In this document: positions 1 to 10,784 of the stretch, piece by piece
Position numbering within the stretch: the first letter of the stretch is position 1
Layout: each line of letters begins with the position of its first letter
Source of the DNA: Cynocephalus volans
Taxonomy: Eukaryota > Chordata > Mammalia > Dermoptera > Cynocephalidae
Length of the DNA stretch: 64,000 nucleotides
Assembly (NCBI RefSeq): GCF_027409185.1
Contig: NC_084461.1
Span: 187,834,001 to 187,898,000 of the forward strand
Direction of reading: 5' to 3'
Notes under the pieces: generated by a model
What the model was told of the DNA's origin: nothing
Database searches by the model: none
What the model saw: the letters and a program-made list of their open reading frames with translations, nothing else
Made by a program: the position numbers and the translations under genes

Positions 1-133
1 ACTGAGGGAGTGCTGCTAACATCTAAAAGCCAGGGATGCAGTTAAACATCCTGCAATACACAGAACAAACTCCGGAGTTGTCTGGTCCAAGATGTCAACA
101 GTGCTGATACTGAGAAACCCTGGTCTATACTAT
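1..133 (+). repeat. MER5A DNA transposon, 5'-cut by window edge
   Basis: The sequence matches the second half of MER5A, a non-autonomous hAT-Charlie element. The same block appears complete at 5090-5330 and again at 10143-10370, for example the stretch around ctaaacatcctgcaatacac. The left part lies outside the window. Confidence 0.8.
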
Positions 134-135
134 GT

Positions 136-260
136 TGGGATCTAAGCTGTAAATTCAATTGTAAACTCTGTGAAATCAAGGGTCACAATGCAAGGCTCAA
201 TGTCTGGCTCACAGTAGGTGCTCAAAAAATGTTTGATGAATGAATAAATGAATACATGAA
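136..260 (+). repeat. L2-type LINE 3' end
   Basis: It reads like the L2 terminus: ggctcacagtaggtgctca followed by a decayed tgaatgaataaatgaa tail. It is an old mammalian repeat with no coding value. Confidence 0.6.
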
Positions 261-770
261 TGAATTGTCAAATGAAGGAATGGTTATGTATTTCATTTGT
301 TAGTAGGCCAAGTGCCTGGTACAGGGTCGTGTCACAGTGGCTGTTCAGTAAATGGTTATCAACATGTTCCTGTAAACATCCCCCTCTGGAGAGCCACCTG
401 TGCAGCACCTGGGGAATGAGGTCCTGGCTGGGGGACAGGATGGCCTTGCAGCTGTGGTTTGATGTTATGATGAATTGCTGTAGGAAGCCACATAGCGATG
501 GAGCAGAGAGTGTTTCCATGTTGTGAGGGACTCATAGTCTTCTCTTATGGCCCTCCTTATCTCATACTCTCAGCAGAGATGGGTTTAAAGGGGATGAGCT
601 GAGCCAGAACCTGTGGATGCAGCAGCTCCTCAGGAAAAGGAGGAAAAAATGAGCCCAAACTGAGGATCTTGTTAACAGCTCAAGGGTCAGGGCCTGTTTG
701 AATTAGAGATGGGGATGGGATTGGGGATGGGGGGGACTCTGCTTCATCATCATATCCTTTCTAATTCATT
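261..770. other. Intergenic stretch, no gene recognised
   Basis: Short ORFs on both strands overlap here, but none resembles a known protein. A trace of L2/MIR-like sequence is seen near 300-370 and a G-rich run near 715-735. Nothing else is supported. Confidence 0.5.
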
Positions 771-975
771 TATTAACAAATATTTATTGTGTGCCAGGGA
801 CTCTTTAGGAATATGTGAGTTAACAAAACAGACCAAAATTCCTACCCTCTTGGAGCTTATATTCTAAAGAAGCAGGATGAACTGTAGATTCACAAGCCAG
901 ATATATAGCATGTGAGAGGACCATGTGCACTGTGGAGAAAAATCAAGCAGGAAGGGAAGATAAGGTGAGTTTGGG
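771..975 (+). repeat. Ancient mammalian interspersed repeat, family not assigned
   Basis: It belongs to the class that opens like caaatatttattgtgtgcca and continues with 'cctaccctcttggagcttat'-like text. Relatives lie near 12020, 26763 and 34570. I recognise the class but do not assert a family name. Confidence 0.5.
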
Positions 976-1036
976 GTTAAACTTTTATTTTTTAAAATTA
1001 AGGTGAAATTCATATAACATGATATTAACCATTTTA

Positions 1037-1406
1037 TTTTATTTTTTAAATTTTATTTATTTTAAATTTCTCACTTAAAATTTTATTTATTAATATATAT
1101 TTTTTTACATTCTAAGATGTTACAGAGCAGTTGGGGGGAGGGGGAGAGAGGAAGGGGAAGGGGAAGGGAAATAGGGTGGGAGGAAGAGGAAGATGGGGGG
1201 TGTGGTTGAGGCCCATGACATGCCCCTCATTCTGGCAGGGGAGACCAGGGGGCTTCCAGCAGTGGCTCTGTCGTTGCTGGACTGGATGCAGATGTCAGGG
1301 GGGTGTGGTTGGAGCCCTTGGCCCCCCACTGCCCTGACTCAGGAGCCCAGGGAGTTCTGGTGGCGGCTCAGTGGTTGTCACTGGGCTGGTTGTGGATGTT
1401 GGGGAA
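1037..1406 (-). mobile_element. Retroposon with two ~100-bp monomers and A-rich tail
   Basis: An insertion with a perfect 13-bp target-site duplication, ATTAACCATTTTA, at 1024-1036 and 1407-1419. On the minus strand it reads two related units of about 100 bp (genomic 1298-1404, then 1194-1297, each containing ggggggtgtggttg on the + strand), a pyrimidine-rich tract, and an A/T-rich tail. The duplication and tail indicate L1-type target-primed insertion. The source family is not recognised; a truncated L1 5'UTR/3'UTR product or a composite VNTR retroposon are both possible. Confidence 0.7.
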
Positions 1407-1433
1407 ATTAACCATTTTAAAGTGAATGATTCA

Positions 1434-1627
1434 GGGCCGATCCTGGCTCACTCGGGAGAGTGCGGTGCTGGGAGCGCAGCAGCGCTGGGAGCTCCAAGGC
1501 CGCGGGTTCGGATGCTATATGGGGATGGCCAGTGCCCTCACTGGCTGAGCACGGTGCAGGCAACACCACACCAAGGGTTGCGATCCCCTTACTGGTCACA
1601 AAAAATAATAATAATAATAATAAATAA
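1434..1627 (+). mobile_element. CYN-like tRNA-Ile SINE, two-unit form
   Basis: The first unit starts gggccgatcctggctcact and ends near the gctatatggggatggcc block. The second unit carries aacaccacaccaagggttgc and ccccttactggtc, followed by an AAT-rich tail. Flanks repeat AAGTGAAYGATTCAG, so the insertion site is clear. It sits 15 bp beyond another insertion in the same L1. Confidence 0.85.
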
Positions 1628-2429
1628 AGTGAACGATTCAGTCGTGTTCAGTACATTCACACGAAATATATAATCATTCATTCATGTTGTGTAACTACCA
1701 CCTCTAACTAGTTCCAAAACATTTTCATTACCCCAAAAGGAAGCCCTATGTCAGTTAAGCAGTCACTCCCTATTCCTCCTCCCTCCAGCCACTGGTAACC
1801 ACCAATTTTTTTCTGTCTTTGTTTACCAATTCTGGACATTTCACATAAACGGAATCATACATTATGTGGTTTTTGTGACTGGCTTCTTTCACTTAGTATA
1901 ATGTTTTTGAGGATTATCCATGTTGTAGCATGGATTAGTGCTTCATGCCTTTTTACAGCTGAATAATATTCCATTGAGTGGATGAACCACATTTTACACA
2001 ACCATTCATCAGGTGATGGACCCTTGGGTTAATTACACCTTTGCTTGTTGTGGATAATGCTGCTATGAACATTCGGGCACAAGTATTTGCTTGAGGCCCT
2101 GCTTTTAATTTCTTTTGGGTAAAAACCTAAGAGTGGATTTGCTGGGAGAGATGAAGATTCCAATTTCTCCATATTCTAACCAACACTTGTTATTTTCCTT
2201 TTTTTGTTTTTTAGAAAATAGCCATCCTAATGGTACGAAGTGGTATCTCGTGTGGTTTGGATTTGCATTTCTCAAGTGTGAATCATTAGGTCTTGGGTAT
2301 GTTTACATGTGCTCCGTGGCCATTTGTATATCTTCTTAGAGAAATGTCTATTCAAGTCCTTTGCCCACTTTTGAAGTGGGTTGTTATCTTTTTGTTGTTG
2401 AGTTGTAAGAGTGGGGGTTGAAATTTCAA

Positions 2430-2565
2430 ATAGAGTGGTCTGAAGATGCCTCCCTGAGATGAGTTTAAAGTGAAGACCTTAAGAAGATGAGGGAACAAAC
2501 TACAGGGATATCTGGGAAGAGCATTCCAGGCAGAGAGAACAGCCAGTGCAAAGGCCCTGAGGCAA
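2430..2565 (+). repeat. Ancient repeat ('gagcattccaggcagaga' class)
   Basis: It contains gagcattccaggcagagag and gtgcaaaggccctgaggc, text of a very common old mammalian repeat. Related segments occur near 12570-12740 and 22400-22900. No family name asserted. Confidence 0.5.
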
Positions 2566-2679
2566 GTCACTTTCATTTGTCTGTAACTCTGTTTTCCTGC
2601 CTGAAAATGTGGAAGAATAAGACCATGAAGACTGTGCCACGTAGAATGTTAACAAATTATGAACACCTGGGCTTGCCCA

Positions 2680-2925
2680 TGGCATTTGAGCAAGATACTT
2701 CTCAGAGATTCAATTTGTTCATCTGCAAAATGGGTATAATAATCGTATCCACCTCATAGTGTCATCACAAGAATTTTAAAAAAAATCATATGAGGGTACT
2801 TTTAAAAGTTTGTGGAAAAATAGAAGTAAAAGATAATGTAAATCTTTCCATGAACTTTTTGAGGATACCTCGTATACCTAGCCAGGGCCTGGCACACAGT
2901 AGTGCTCAGAAATGTGTGGTTTGAA
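2680..2925 (+). repeat. MIR SINE, interrupted by a MITE
   Basis: MIR-type text (atctgcaaaatgggtataat; ctggcacacagtagtgctca) lies on both sides of the MITE at 2791-2872, showing that the MITE is younger than the MIR. Confidence 0.75.
2791..2872 (+). mobile_element. Palindromic mariner-like MITE, copy 1 of 7
   Basis: An 82-bp near-palindrome starting tgagggtacttttaaaagtt and ending tttttgaggatacctcg, flanked by TA on both sides (2789-2790, 2873-2874). The consensus terminus over all copies is close to CGAGGGTACTTCAAAAAGTT. TA target duplication points to the Tc1/mariner superfamily. In this orientation the core reads gaagtaaaagataatg. Confidence 0.85.
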
Positions 2926-3089
2926 CTCAGATCAGGAGGACTTCCAACCCTGAGACTTGAGGAAGAAAATGAGGATTTTCCCTCCTTTGTATGGGAGAGT
3001 CTGAGGGGTTTTATGGTGAGAGGCCTGTGGTCTGGCCTAGCCAGGCTATTTTCTCCTATTTCTGTTTTCAAAAGTATAATTTATTTAGA

Positions 3090-3295
3090 TACTAACACCA
3101 AGCAGGGGGATTAGAGTCGGAATCCCAGCTTTCACCTAGTGACTTTGGGCAAATTTCTTAACCTCTTTGAACTCAGGTTCCTCATTGTGCCCCAATATTG
3201 TGGACAGAATTCAAGATCATATATGTGTCCATAGGAAAATTAACAGATATCATGTATGTGAATGTTGCCAGCACATGGTAGATGCTCAAAAATAA
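3090..3295 (+). repeat. MIR SINE
   Basis: Contains ctttgggcaaatttcttaac and the downstream gcacatggtagatgctca block of MIR. Confidence 0.75.
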
Positions 3296-3389
3296 ATCTT
3301 CCTTCCTCTATTGCTTCATCATGTGTCTGCCCAGCAAATACCATTTTGGGCATTCGAAAAGACATGATTACTTTAAATCATATCTTCAA

Positions 3390-3590
3390 CACAAGTTGCC
3401 GTGATGGTTTTTTGGTGACAGGTAGAATGTGGGCTTTGGGGTCTCAAGTGAGAGTTCAGATCCCAGCTCTTGCACTTAATGGCTATTTGGACCTTGGGCA
3501 AGTGTCTTAACCTCTTTGAGCTACCCTACAAAGTAATTGTAAGAATCCAAAATAATTTTTGTAAAGCACCCAGCACCCAACAGGACTTTG
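3390..3590 (+). repeat. MIR SINE
   Basis: Nearly full MIR: gtagaatgtgggctttgggg, then accttgggcaagtgtcttaa, then a taaagcacccagcaccc end. Confidence 0.8.
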
Positions 3591-3774
3591 GGCCTCAGGG
3601 CCTCACGTGTTACTCTAGTATGAAGAAAAGGACAGGAAACCCTAGAAGTTTAGGTGTCAACGGAAAAACAGGAGAGAAAAATCCTAGACTATGTAAAAAC
3701 CCCTAAGAGCCTAGCAAGAGTGAAATCATAATGCGTGAGTTTCCAGCCCTAATGTTTCCCCCTCTAGAAAGAGC

Positions 3775-3900
3775 TAAGTGTCAGGAGCCCCCAGTTTGAG
3801 ACCCAGTTCTGCTCTTTTCCCGGCTAGCTCCATGCCCTTGGGCAAGTCCCTTCCCCTCTCTGCGCCTCAGTTTCCCAGGGGTCCCTCTCCAAGGACCGCT
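3775..3900 (+). repeat. MIR SINE fragment
   Basis: Contains cccttgggcaagtcccttcc and gcctcagtttccc, the MIR core. A 183-codon ORF running from 3778 through this repeat is a chance reading frame across MIR pieces. Confidence 0.7.
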
Positions 3901-4029
3901 TTCTCTCGGAAACAATCTGTGGTACCACTACTGACCGGCAGAGGACAGCAATGCACAAACATTTACTATGGAATTTTCTTGTCCTACTCCGGACAAGAAA
4001 ACTGTGGTGAAATAATAATAGTGGTATAT

Positions 4030-4345
4030 ATCATTCTTTTAAAAACAGCCTTATTTTATCCTCAGTGCATAGTCATAACAAGGTCTCACCACAGTATAGA
4101 TGAGGAAGCAGAACCTCAGAGCATAAGAAACATAACACGACCACATATAAGTAATCATCTGGTAATTTTGGTCACACCACATTCTAAATTCAGACTATTT
4201 GAATGGTATGAACACATTGCTGTTCGTCTGGGCTGTGTAGCATCGATAGTCCATTACCTGATTTATGGTTCACGGAGCACTTTCAATCCTCAGGGAATTC
4301 TCATCTTATTCTGCCCTGTTTACAGATGAACAAACAGGCTGCTAG
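4030..4345 (-). repeat. Antisense MIR-type fragments
   Basis: Two pieces with 'tagatgaggaagcagaacc' and 'ctgtttacagatgaacaaac', which read as MIR on the minus strand. They are weakly preserved. Confidence 0.5.
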
Positions 4346-5088
4346 AGGTTATGTTGTTTGGCTTAGCATTTTCTTAATCAGCTCTATCTTAGAGGCTGTT
4401 TGGTGGACTTCCAGAAATATTAGCTTAAAAACGACAGAACTTGGTGTGTTGCAGTAGTTTTGATGTGCTGAAGTGTAGTGGGTACCAGTCCAAATATTGC
4501 TCCTTGTTTTGCAAAAGGAATTAAGCCCCTTTCTCTGTCTCAGCATCTGCACCAAATTATTAGCAATTCCATGTGGAACTGGAATAGCTTGAGATCAACA
4601 GTGGTTCTTGAAAGGGACTATCAAACGATACACGTGTCCCCAACTCCAGTTTCTGATACCCACACCCCAGCCTCCCAGACAATCACTGTTTTTCATGGTC
4701 ATTTCATCTGTTTATGTGTACAATGACTTCAACAGACTCCTGGGTTGGATAAGATGTAACAGAAAAGCACAGTTCAAATGAGCTTAAACACATAAACACT
4801 AAAGAAAATTTTACTTCACATAACAAGTAAACTGCAAAGTGGCTAATGCAGCAATGCAATAACATCAGCAGATTCTCTTCATTGTTTCACCTTCATCACG
4901 ATGCTCTCGCCTCTGGGTTGCAAGATGGTAACTGCATTTCCAGACATCACATTCAGGTAAGGCAACATCCTGAGGAAGAGGAACCCTCCCTAGCTGATTT
5001 GCATCCACATCTTATTGGCCAGAAGTCGGTCACATGGCCCTTCCTACACCAATCACAAGCCAGGAGAATGAGATTGCCATGAAGGCTT
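4346..5088. other. No gene; unclassified old repeat in second half
   Basis: 4346-4780 shows nothing I recognise. From about 4790 to 5085 the text (gggttgcaagatggtaactg, cacatggcccttcc, accaatcacaagcc) looks like an old transposon or LTR fragment of the kind scattered through mammals, but I do not name it. Confidence 0.4.
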
Positions 5089-5089
5089 A

Positions 5090-5330
5090 CAGCTGTGGTT
5101 CTCAACCAAGGTGAATTTGTCCCCCAGGGGACCTTTGGTAATGTCTGGACACATTTTGGTTGTCAAAACTGGGGGGAAGGGGTTGTCACAGTGGGTGCTA
5201 CTGGCACCTAGTGGGTGGAGACCAGGGAAGCTGCTAAACATCCTACAACACACAGGACAGCCCCCACAACAAAGAATTATCCGACCCCAAATGTTAGTAG
5301 TGCTGAGGTTGAGAACCCCTGGTTTAGACT
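5090..5330 (+). repeat. MER5A hAT MITE, near complete
   Basis: It begins at tgtggttctcaaccaaggtg and ends at ggttgagaacccctgg, with the inverted hAT-type termini of MER5A. It contains ggtaatgtctggacacattt. This is one of three copies. Confidence 0.9.
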
Positions 5331-5769
5331 GATTGGGATTCACTCTCTAGTGCAGGAGTTGGGTTCGGGTCTGCCTCCATGAAGCACATGACCATGAAGA
5401 ACAGGAGAGAAGGCACCATACAAAATTGGAGTTTGGAGAGTTTGAAAGAGGAAAGGGAAACGGGTTTTGGAAAAGGAACCAACAGCCTTTGTTTTAAGCC
5501 CTGATGCTGTTAATTTAGCTGCTAGCGAGCTCTAACTAGCTCTGTGGCAGTGTGTGCCCCACTGCTGGAAGCTAGGGGGATATAACAGAATCAGCCCTTG
5601 GTTCTGGCCTTTCCATTGCTTATAGTCTAGCTGTTTAAACCAGACTTGCATTACTTCCTTTTTGCTATTGTCATTTGTATTTTTCCTCATTGCAGAAAAT
5701 ACTAAAAGGAATAAAGAAGCAAAGCCAGAATCACCCATAACTCTACCACTCAGAGATAGCTACTATTAG

Positions 5770-6080
5770 GCCTCATGGCCAGCTTAAGGTAACTGAGCTG
5801 GGCTGGAAGGAATGCTTCAGAAGCCTATGCCCTAACCAACAAGATGTTATCCGATCACTAGGGCTGTGTCACCTTGCACACCACTGATTTCAAAATTGCC
5901 CATTACTCTGCCAGAACCCTCAAAGCCTTATAAACCTCCTGCTTTCCTTTGTTTGGGGGAACTGATCTGACTCAGTCTCCCCTCCACGTTGGTGGAATAA
6001 AGGCTCTTGGTTGAAATGGTGCCTGGCTCAGGTCTCTCTCTCCCTTTTCTCCATCTCGCCGAACCTAACGGCTAATACTA
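5770..6080 (+). mobile_element. Solo LTR of an endogenous retrovirus-like element (probable)
   Basis: It has promoter-like TATAAA at 5929-5934, a polyadenylation signal AATAAA at 5996-6001 about 65 bp on, and a following CT-rich R/U5-like segment up to a cctaacg end. No internal retroviral genes flank it, so it would be a solo LTR. Exact ends and target duplication are uncertain. Alternatively it is an old LTR fragment of MaLR type. Confidence 0.55.
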
Positions 6081-6374
6081 ACAGTTTTTATTTCCTTCCA
6101 ATCTTGGCACTGTTTTCTTATTGTCACAATCCACACTAGTTATCTCCTCATGCATTCATCCAATCCACAGCTATAGAGCTGAGTACTGGTGTGTATGGTT
6201 CAGATTCTCACTGCACTAGGAGTTCCCAGAAGAACAATCTCATTGTAGCCTAGAGCAATTGAATTCAGGATGCTTGACCTGGGCCTAGAAGTTGATTTGA
6301 ATGGAGAAAGAGGGTAAAAGGATGGTCATCCAGTGAGAGGAAGGGCATGCTCCAGGAAGATTCTAGGTGTAATA

Positions 6375-6945
6375 GATATCTGGTTTTTTGGCTTCTACAA
6401 CATTCATCCCCTCTTCTGATAACAGCATCCAACTTTTCTTTGGAGGAGTCACTCCTCTGCCACTGTTAACCCTCAGCCCCTGTTTGGGTGGAGCTAACCA
6501 CACCCTCTGGATCCAGGTGGTCACATGACCTGAGCCTGCTCAATCCCTCTGGCCAATGATTGGCTCACAGGTGGGCACATAACTAGATCAGGCCAATCAA
6601 GACCAACGAGACTCAATTCCATTTGTTGGAACTGTCTGGATGGAGAAGCTCTACTTCTACTGTGTTTGAAGCTAATAAGATGGAGCCCATAGTTGCTAAC
6701 AGCTGTCGTGCCATCATGGATAGAGAGGCTGCTTGAAAATAAAGCAACATGTAAAGAGTAGAACTGAGATATGGAGAAAGAGTGGTCCTCAGATCCCTGA
6801 GGACAACCTTGGAGCTCCTCATCCTGTTGTGCTTAAAGTCCATGGCTCCTTTGGTTTTCCAGTTATGTGAACTAATCATTGCCCTTTTTTTTTTTTTTTT
6901 TTTACTTAAACCAACTTCAGTCAACCTTCCGCCTTTTGCATTTAA
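6375..6945 (+). repeat. Ancient LTR-class repeat, not named
   Basis: Contains gtcacatgacctgagcctg, tctggccaatgattggctca, and an A-rich aaaataaagcaac near 6738. The same class of text occurs at 16400-16910. A T run sits at 6883-6902. No gene is seen. Confidence 0.45.
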
Positions 6946-6964
6946 AAGTTCTAATACAACTTGT

Positions 6965-7150
6965 TGCCTGAAATATTGGAAAAAGTATTGGACTTAGAGT
7001 CAGAAGGACTTTGCTGTGCCACTAACCAGCTGTCATTGGATAAGTCACTTCACCTCTCCAGATTCAACCCTCTAAAATGGAGGAAATAAAATGTACCTCT
7101 TAGGTGGTTGGGAGAAATGAATGACCTTCTGTAAGTGACAGTGCTTTGTG
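6965..7150 (+). repeat. MIR SINE
   Basis: Contains ggacttagagtcagaagga, tggataagtcacttcacctc and ctctaaaatggaggaaataa. Confidence 0.8.
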
Positions 7151-8309
7151 AACATGAAAGGAAATAAACACGTAAGGGACTCATGAAATGGCAAGATTCC
7201 AAGAGAGTGTAAAAGGATGGTGAGCTAAAAGGTAAACTCAGATGCTGGAGAAACTAGCTGGTGGTCAAAGTGAGAGAAGTAGGGCAAATATAAGGAAGAT
7301 CATGGGCCCCTCTGCTCAACACTTTCCATTCCTCTATGATTAGTTTGTGAGACAAAGGAATTTTACTATAAGAAAAATAGGAGCACAAATGTGATGATAA
7401 CCATTGACTGACACTGGTTTTAGGATCAGAGACAATAGGAAGTAGTGAGGCTTGTGGCAAACTGGGCAGTGTATGCTCCATGGAAAGCAGGCAGCCTCTT
7501 CTCAGCTCCAGCCAATCTATACCACACAGTATGGCCAGATTTTCTAATTTTTCAAGGCAGCCCAGAAATCCGGATTTTTATGTGAATTATCTCAATTTTA
7601 AAATGTTGTCTCTCTCTCTCTTTTTTTTTTTTAACACATTGTGAGCCAAGTACAACTTATCTGTCAAATTTAGCCCGTGGGGATGCTAGTTTGTGGTCCC
7701 TTGCATAGGTGCAGTGAAGAAGCTTAGTTGGAAAGATGAGAGGGTGGCTGGTGAGGGAACGTCCTTACAAAACGAAGGGACAGGCAGAGAGTTCATCCAT
7801 CCTCTTCCGAAAAGAGAGATGTTCAGCAATTCCACAAACTTTCATACACATTCGTTCAATCCTGACATCAACCCTATGAGTTAGGGCAGGTTAACTTCAT
7901 CATACAGTTGGGGAAGCAAAGGTTCAAGAGTACCCACATTCACAAGCTAAAACGTAACGCCTCCAGGCTGCACTCTTTACCTCCTCACTGGTGGTGCTCA
8001 AGTTGGGGCTAACTCTGAAGATCACTAAGAAGCTCAAGACAGTGCAAGGAAAGTGAACTCTTTTGCTTAAAGGATGCCAACATGGCTTTGTTACCCACTG
8101 TGTCGCTGGTGACGTTTTCATCTCCTTGCCTTAAAGTGAATGCATCTAAGAGACAACGCTTGATGATGTGGCAGTCACAGAGGGAACTGCTCACACCTCC
8201 CTCTGGAGAGTCTGCCACAGAGAGCACAGTTGACTGATAGCCCTTGTTCCCACCTCTCTGGATCCACCAAGTTCATGTCAAGTCCATACTTCCCCTGCCT
8301 GCTCCCAGC
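7151..8309. other. Mostly unclassified intergenic DNA
   Basis: A possible old DNA-transposon fragment at 7535-7690 resembles 23195-23340 (both have a ggattttwatgt block). A MIR-like antisense piece lies at about 7830-7920. A (TC)n/(T)n tract sits at 7608-7632. No exon is supported. Confidence 0.4.
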
Positions 8310-8632
8310 CAGTGGCTGAGCACAGCAGGAGTACTGGTGTAGTCCTACTACTGCCTGACCTGGGATTTCTCTTGTAGGTGACTTTGGCTCAGGAGCCCCC
8401 CATCAGCCAGGTCAGAACGTTCTTAGAACTGCACTGTGGTCCAAGGCCCCTCCTGCCCACTCCTCCTTCCCTCTCTCCTTTCCCAGGTGTCAGCCTGGCA
8501 TCATGACATCACTGTCTGAAGACTCTCCTGCCCTTTATCTTTCACAGCCATTCCCTCAATAAATCTCTTGCAAGGCTAAGCCCATCTTAGCATCTACTTC
8601 TCAGAGGATTTGAATTATTAGAGCTGACTTGA
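8310..8632 (+). repeat. LTR-like repeat with polyadenylation signal
   Basis: Text ending in AATAAA (8558-8563) plus 'cttgcaaggctaagcccatc' and 'ctacttctcagagga' resembles the 3' end of old mammalian LTRs. The left edge is uncertain. Confidence 0.45.
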
Positions 8633-8633
8633 A

Positions 8634-9950
8634 TTTTTTTTTTTTTGCTGTTTTTATTTATTTATTTTAACATTTACTTGTACATATTTGTCGGGTACAG
8701 TGTTTTGATTCAATACATGTGTATACTGCACAACGATTCATTTAGGTAGACAGCATAGTTTTGTACCTGTTAGTCCACCATTTCTCCTCCCCCGCACCTT
8801 CTCCCTTCCTGGCCTCTGTAACCTTTAACCTTTATTCTACTCCCTACTTCTATGAGAACCTTTTTTTTTTTTAGAATCTACATATAAATGAGATCATGCT
8901 GCATTTGTCTTTCTGTGTCTGGCTTACTTCACTTAACATGATGGTCTCCAGTTTCATCCATGTTGCTGCAAATGACAGGATTTCATTCCTTTTTATAGCT
9001 GAATAGTATTCCATTGTGTACATAGACCACAGTTTTTATCCCTTCATTCGTTGATGGGCATTTAGGTTGACTCCTTCTCTTTGCTTTTGTGAACAGTGTT
9101 GCAATGAACAGGGGAGTGCAGGTGTCTCTTCGATATATTGATTTTACTTCCTTTGAGTGTATACCCAGTAGTAGGATAGCTGGGTCATAAGGTAGTTCTA
9201 TTTTTAATTCTCTGAGGAAACTCCATACTGTTTTCCTCAACAGCTGTACCAATTTACACTCCCACCAACAATGTAGGAGGGTTCCCTTTTCTCCACATCC
9301 TTGCCAGCATTTGTTATTTCCTGTCTTGTTGATAATAGCCATTCTATCTGAGTGAAGTGATATCTCATTTAGGTTTTAACTTGCATTTCTCTGATAATTA
9401 GTGATGTTGAGCATTTTTTCATATGCCAGTTGGCCATTTGTATGTTTTCTTTTGAGAAATGTCTGTTCAGGTCCTTTGTCTATTTTTTAATTTGGGTTAT
9501 TTGTTTTTTGCTGTTGAGTTGTTTGAGCTCTTTATATATTCTGGATTTTAGCCCCTTGTCTGATATGTAGCTTGCACACACTTTCTCCCATTCTGTAGGT
9601 TGTCTCTTCACTATGTTAATTGTATCCCTTGCTGTGCAGAAGCTTTTTAGTTTCATGTAGTCCCATTTGCCTATTTTTTCTTTAGTTGTCTGTGCCTTTG
9701 TAGTACTGTTCAAAAAAGCACTGCCAACTCCCACTTTGTGCAGCATTTTCCCTATGTTTTCTTCTGGTAGTTTCATAGTTTTCAGATCTTAAATTTAGGT
9801 CTTTAATCCATTTTGAGTTGATTTTTTGTACAGCAATAGGGGTCTAGTATCAATCTTCTGCATGTGGGTATCCAGTTTTCCCAGCATCATTTATTGAAGA
9901 GGCTGTCCTTTCTCCAGTGCATATTTTTGGCACCTTTGCACAGATGACTT
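8634..9950 (-). repeat. LINE-1, 5'-truncated, antisense (3'UTR and ORF2 C-terminus)
   Basis: The + strand begins with a T run (poly(A) tail of the element). On the minus strand 8983-9342 encodes the ORF2 cysteine-rich end ([19 protein letters not shown]), and 9480-9776 the upstream part ending in [11 protein letters not shown]. Frames are broken between these pieces, so no working ORF2 remains. The 3'UTR is purine-rich on the sense strand. It looks younger than the L1ME copies in this window. Confidence 0.9.
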
Positions 9951-9989
9951 CCATTTTGTGGAATGAGATAATGAAGTCTACAACCATCC

Positions 9990-10460
9990 AAACTCATCAA
10001 TTGTCAAGGAAATAGGGTTTTACATTGCAATGGTAAGGACCACAGGTTTTAGAATCATATAAACCAGGGTGTGAGTCCTGCTTGCCAGTGGCATAAAGTT
10101 TCTTCACCCCACACTGAGCCTCTATTTTCTCATCTGTTGAATCAGTGACTCCCCACCGGGAGTGACTTTGTCCCCCAGGAGACATCTTGCAATGTCTGGA
10201 GACATTTTTTTGCTTGTCTCAACTGGGGTGAAAGGAGGTGGTTGCTACTGGAACCTAGAAGGTAGAGGCCAGGGTCACTGCTAAATATCCTACAATGCAC
10301 AGAGCAGCCCCTCCACGATAAAGAATTTTCTGGCCCAAAATGGCCATACTGCTGAGGTTGAAAATCTTGTGTTAAATGGAGGTGATGATGATAGCTAAGT
10401 TGAAGAGCTGTTGTGAGCATCCAGTGGAAACTTTTGTTCAATATCTGTCATTTCTACCTT
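9990..10460 (+). repeat. MIR SINE, split by MER5A
   Basis: MIR text runs to ctattttctcatctgttgaat at 10143 and resumes with gttaaatggaggtgatgatg after the MER5A. The 8-bp host duplication is TGTTGAAT versus TGTTAAAT. Confidence 0.8.
10144..10370 (+). repeat. MER5A hAT MITE inserted in MIR
   Basis: Carries tctggagacatttttttgct and ctaaatatcctacaatgcac. The 8-bp duplication expected of hAT elements flanks it, one base changed. Confidence 0.85.
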
Positions 10461-10598
10461 TCCCCACCCTCCTTGTAAATGCCACAAGTGCCAGGACCAG
10501 ATGATTCTAGATCAGTGTTCTGTATCATCAACTAAAACATGGAAAGTGCTAAGTAAATTATTATTAATTGTTGAAATATTTAGGAAATAAGTGCAAAT

Positions 10599-10673
10599 CA
10601 ACAAATGGATCAAGAAGCTCCAGTGGCGCAATCGGTTAGCGCGCGGTACTTATATGACAACAAATGGATCAAG
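10599..10673 (+). pseudogene. Tailless tRNA-Ile(UAU) 5'-half retropseudogene with target-site duplication
   Basis: Bases 10617-10657 match the 5' half of the mammalian intron-containing tRNA-Ile(UAU): gctccagtggcgcaatcggt, the D arm, then anticodon TAT at about 10651-10653 and the start of the intron (tatatga). The A box (tggcgcaatcgg) is present and the B box and 3' half are absent. A perfect 16-bp duplication CAACAAATGGATCAAG lies at 10599-10614 and 10658-10673. There is no A-tail. This is the form of 'tailless' retropseudogenes moved by L1 machinery, with the RNA cut in the anticodon/intron region. It is not a working tRNA gene. Confidence 0.85.
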
Positions 10674-10730
10674 TCAAGGGTTCAGACACCCTTACTGGCC
10701 AGCCACCAAAAATAAATAAATAAATAAATT
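10674..10730 (+). repeat. CYN-like SINE, 3' fragment
   Basis: tcaagggttcagacaccctt and actggccagccaccaaaaa followed by (AAAT)n is the SINE 3' end. The 5' part is missing; the tRNA retropseudogene sits at its truncated edge. Confidence 0.8.
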
Positions 10731-10738
10731 GTAGCTAT

Positions 10739-10752
10739 GATTATTATTGTAT

Positions 10753-10784
<32 letters not shown>

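Larger units (their letters stand above)
976..2425 (-). repeat. L1ME-type LINE-1 3' part, antisense, split by two insertions
   Basis: Antisense L1 3'UTR and ORF2 end: a gtgaaattcatataacatga-like start, the ccccaaaaggaagccc block, the ggaatcatacattatgtgg block and a gaatcattaggtcttggg tail. It is broken by a retroposon at 1037-1406 and a SINE at 1434-1627, and resumes exactly after each target-site duplication. ORFs inside are decayed. Confidence 0.85.

Noticed and set aside
3778..4329. 183-codon ORF, the longest in the window
   Set aside because: It runs through MIR pieces in both orientations, has no recognisable domain, splice context or promoter; a chance frame.
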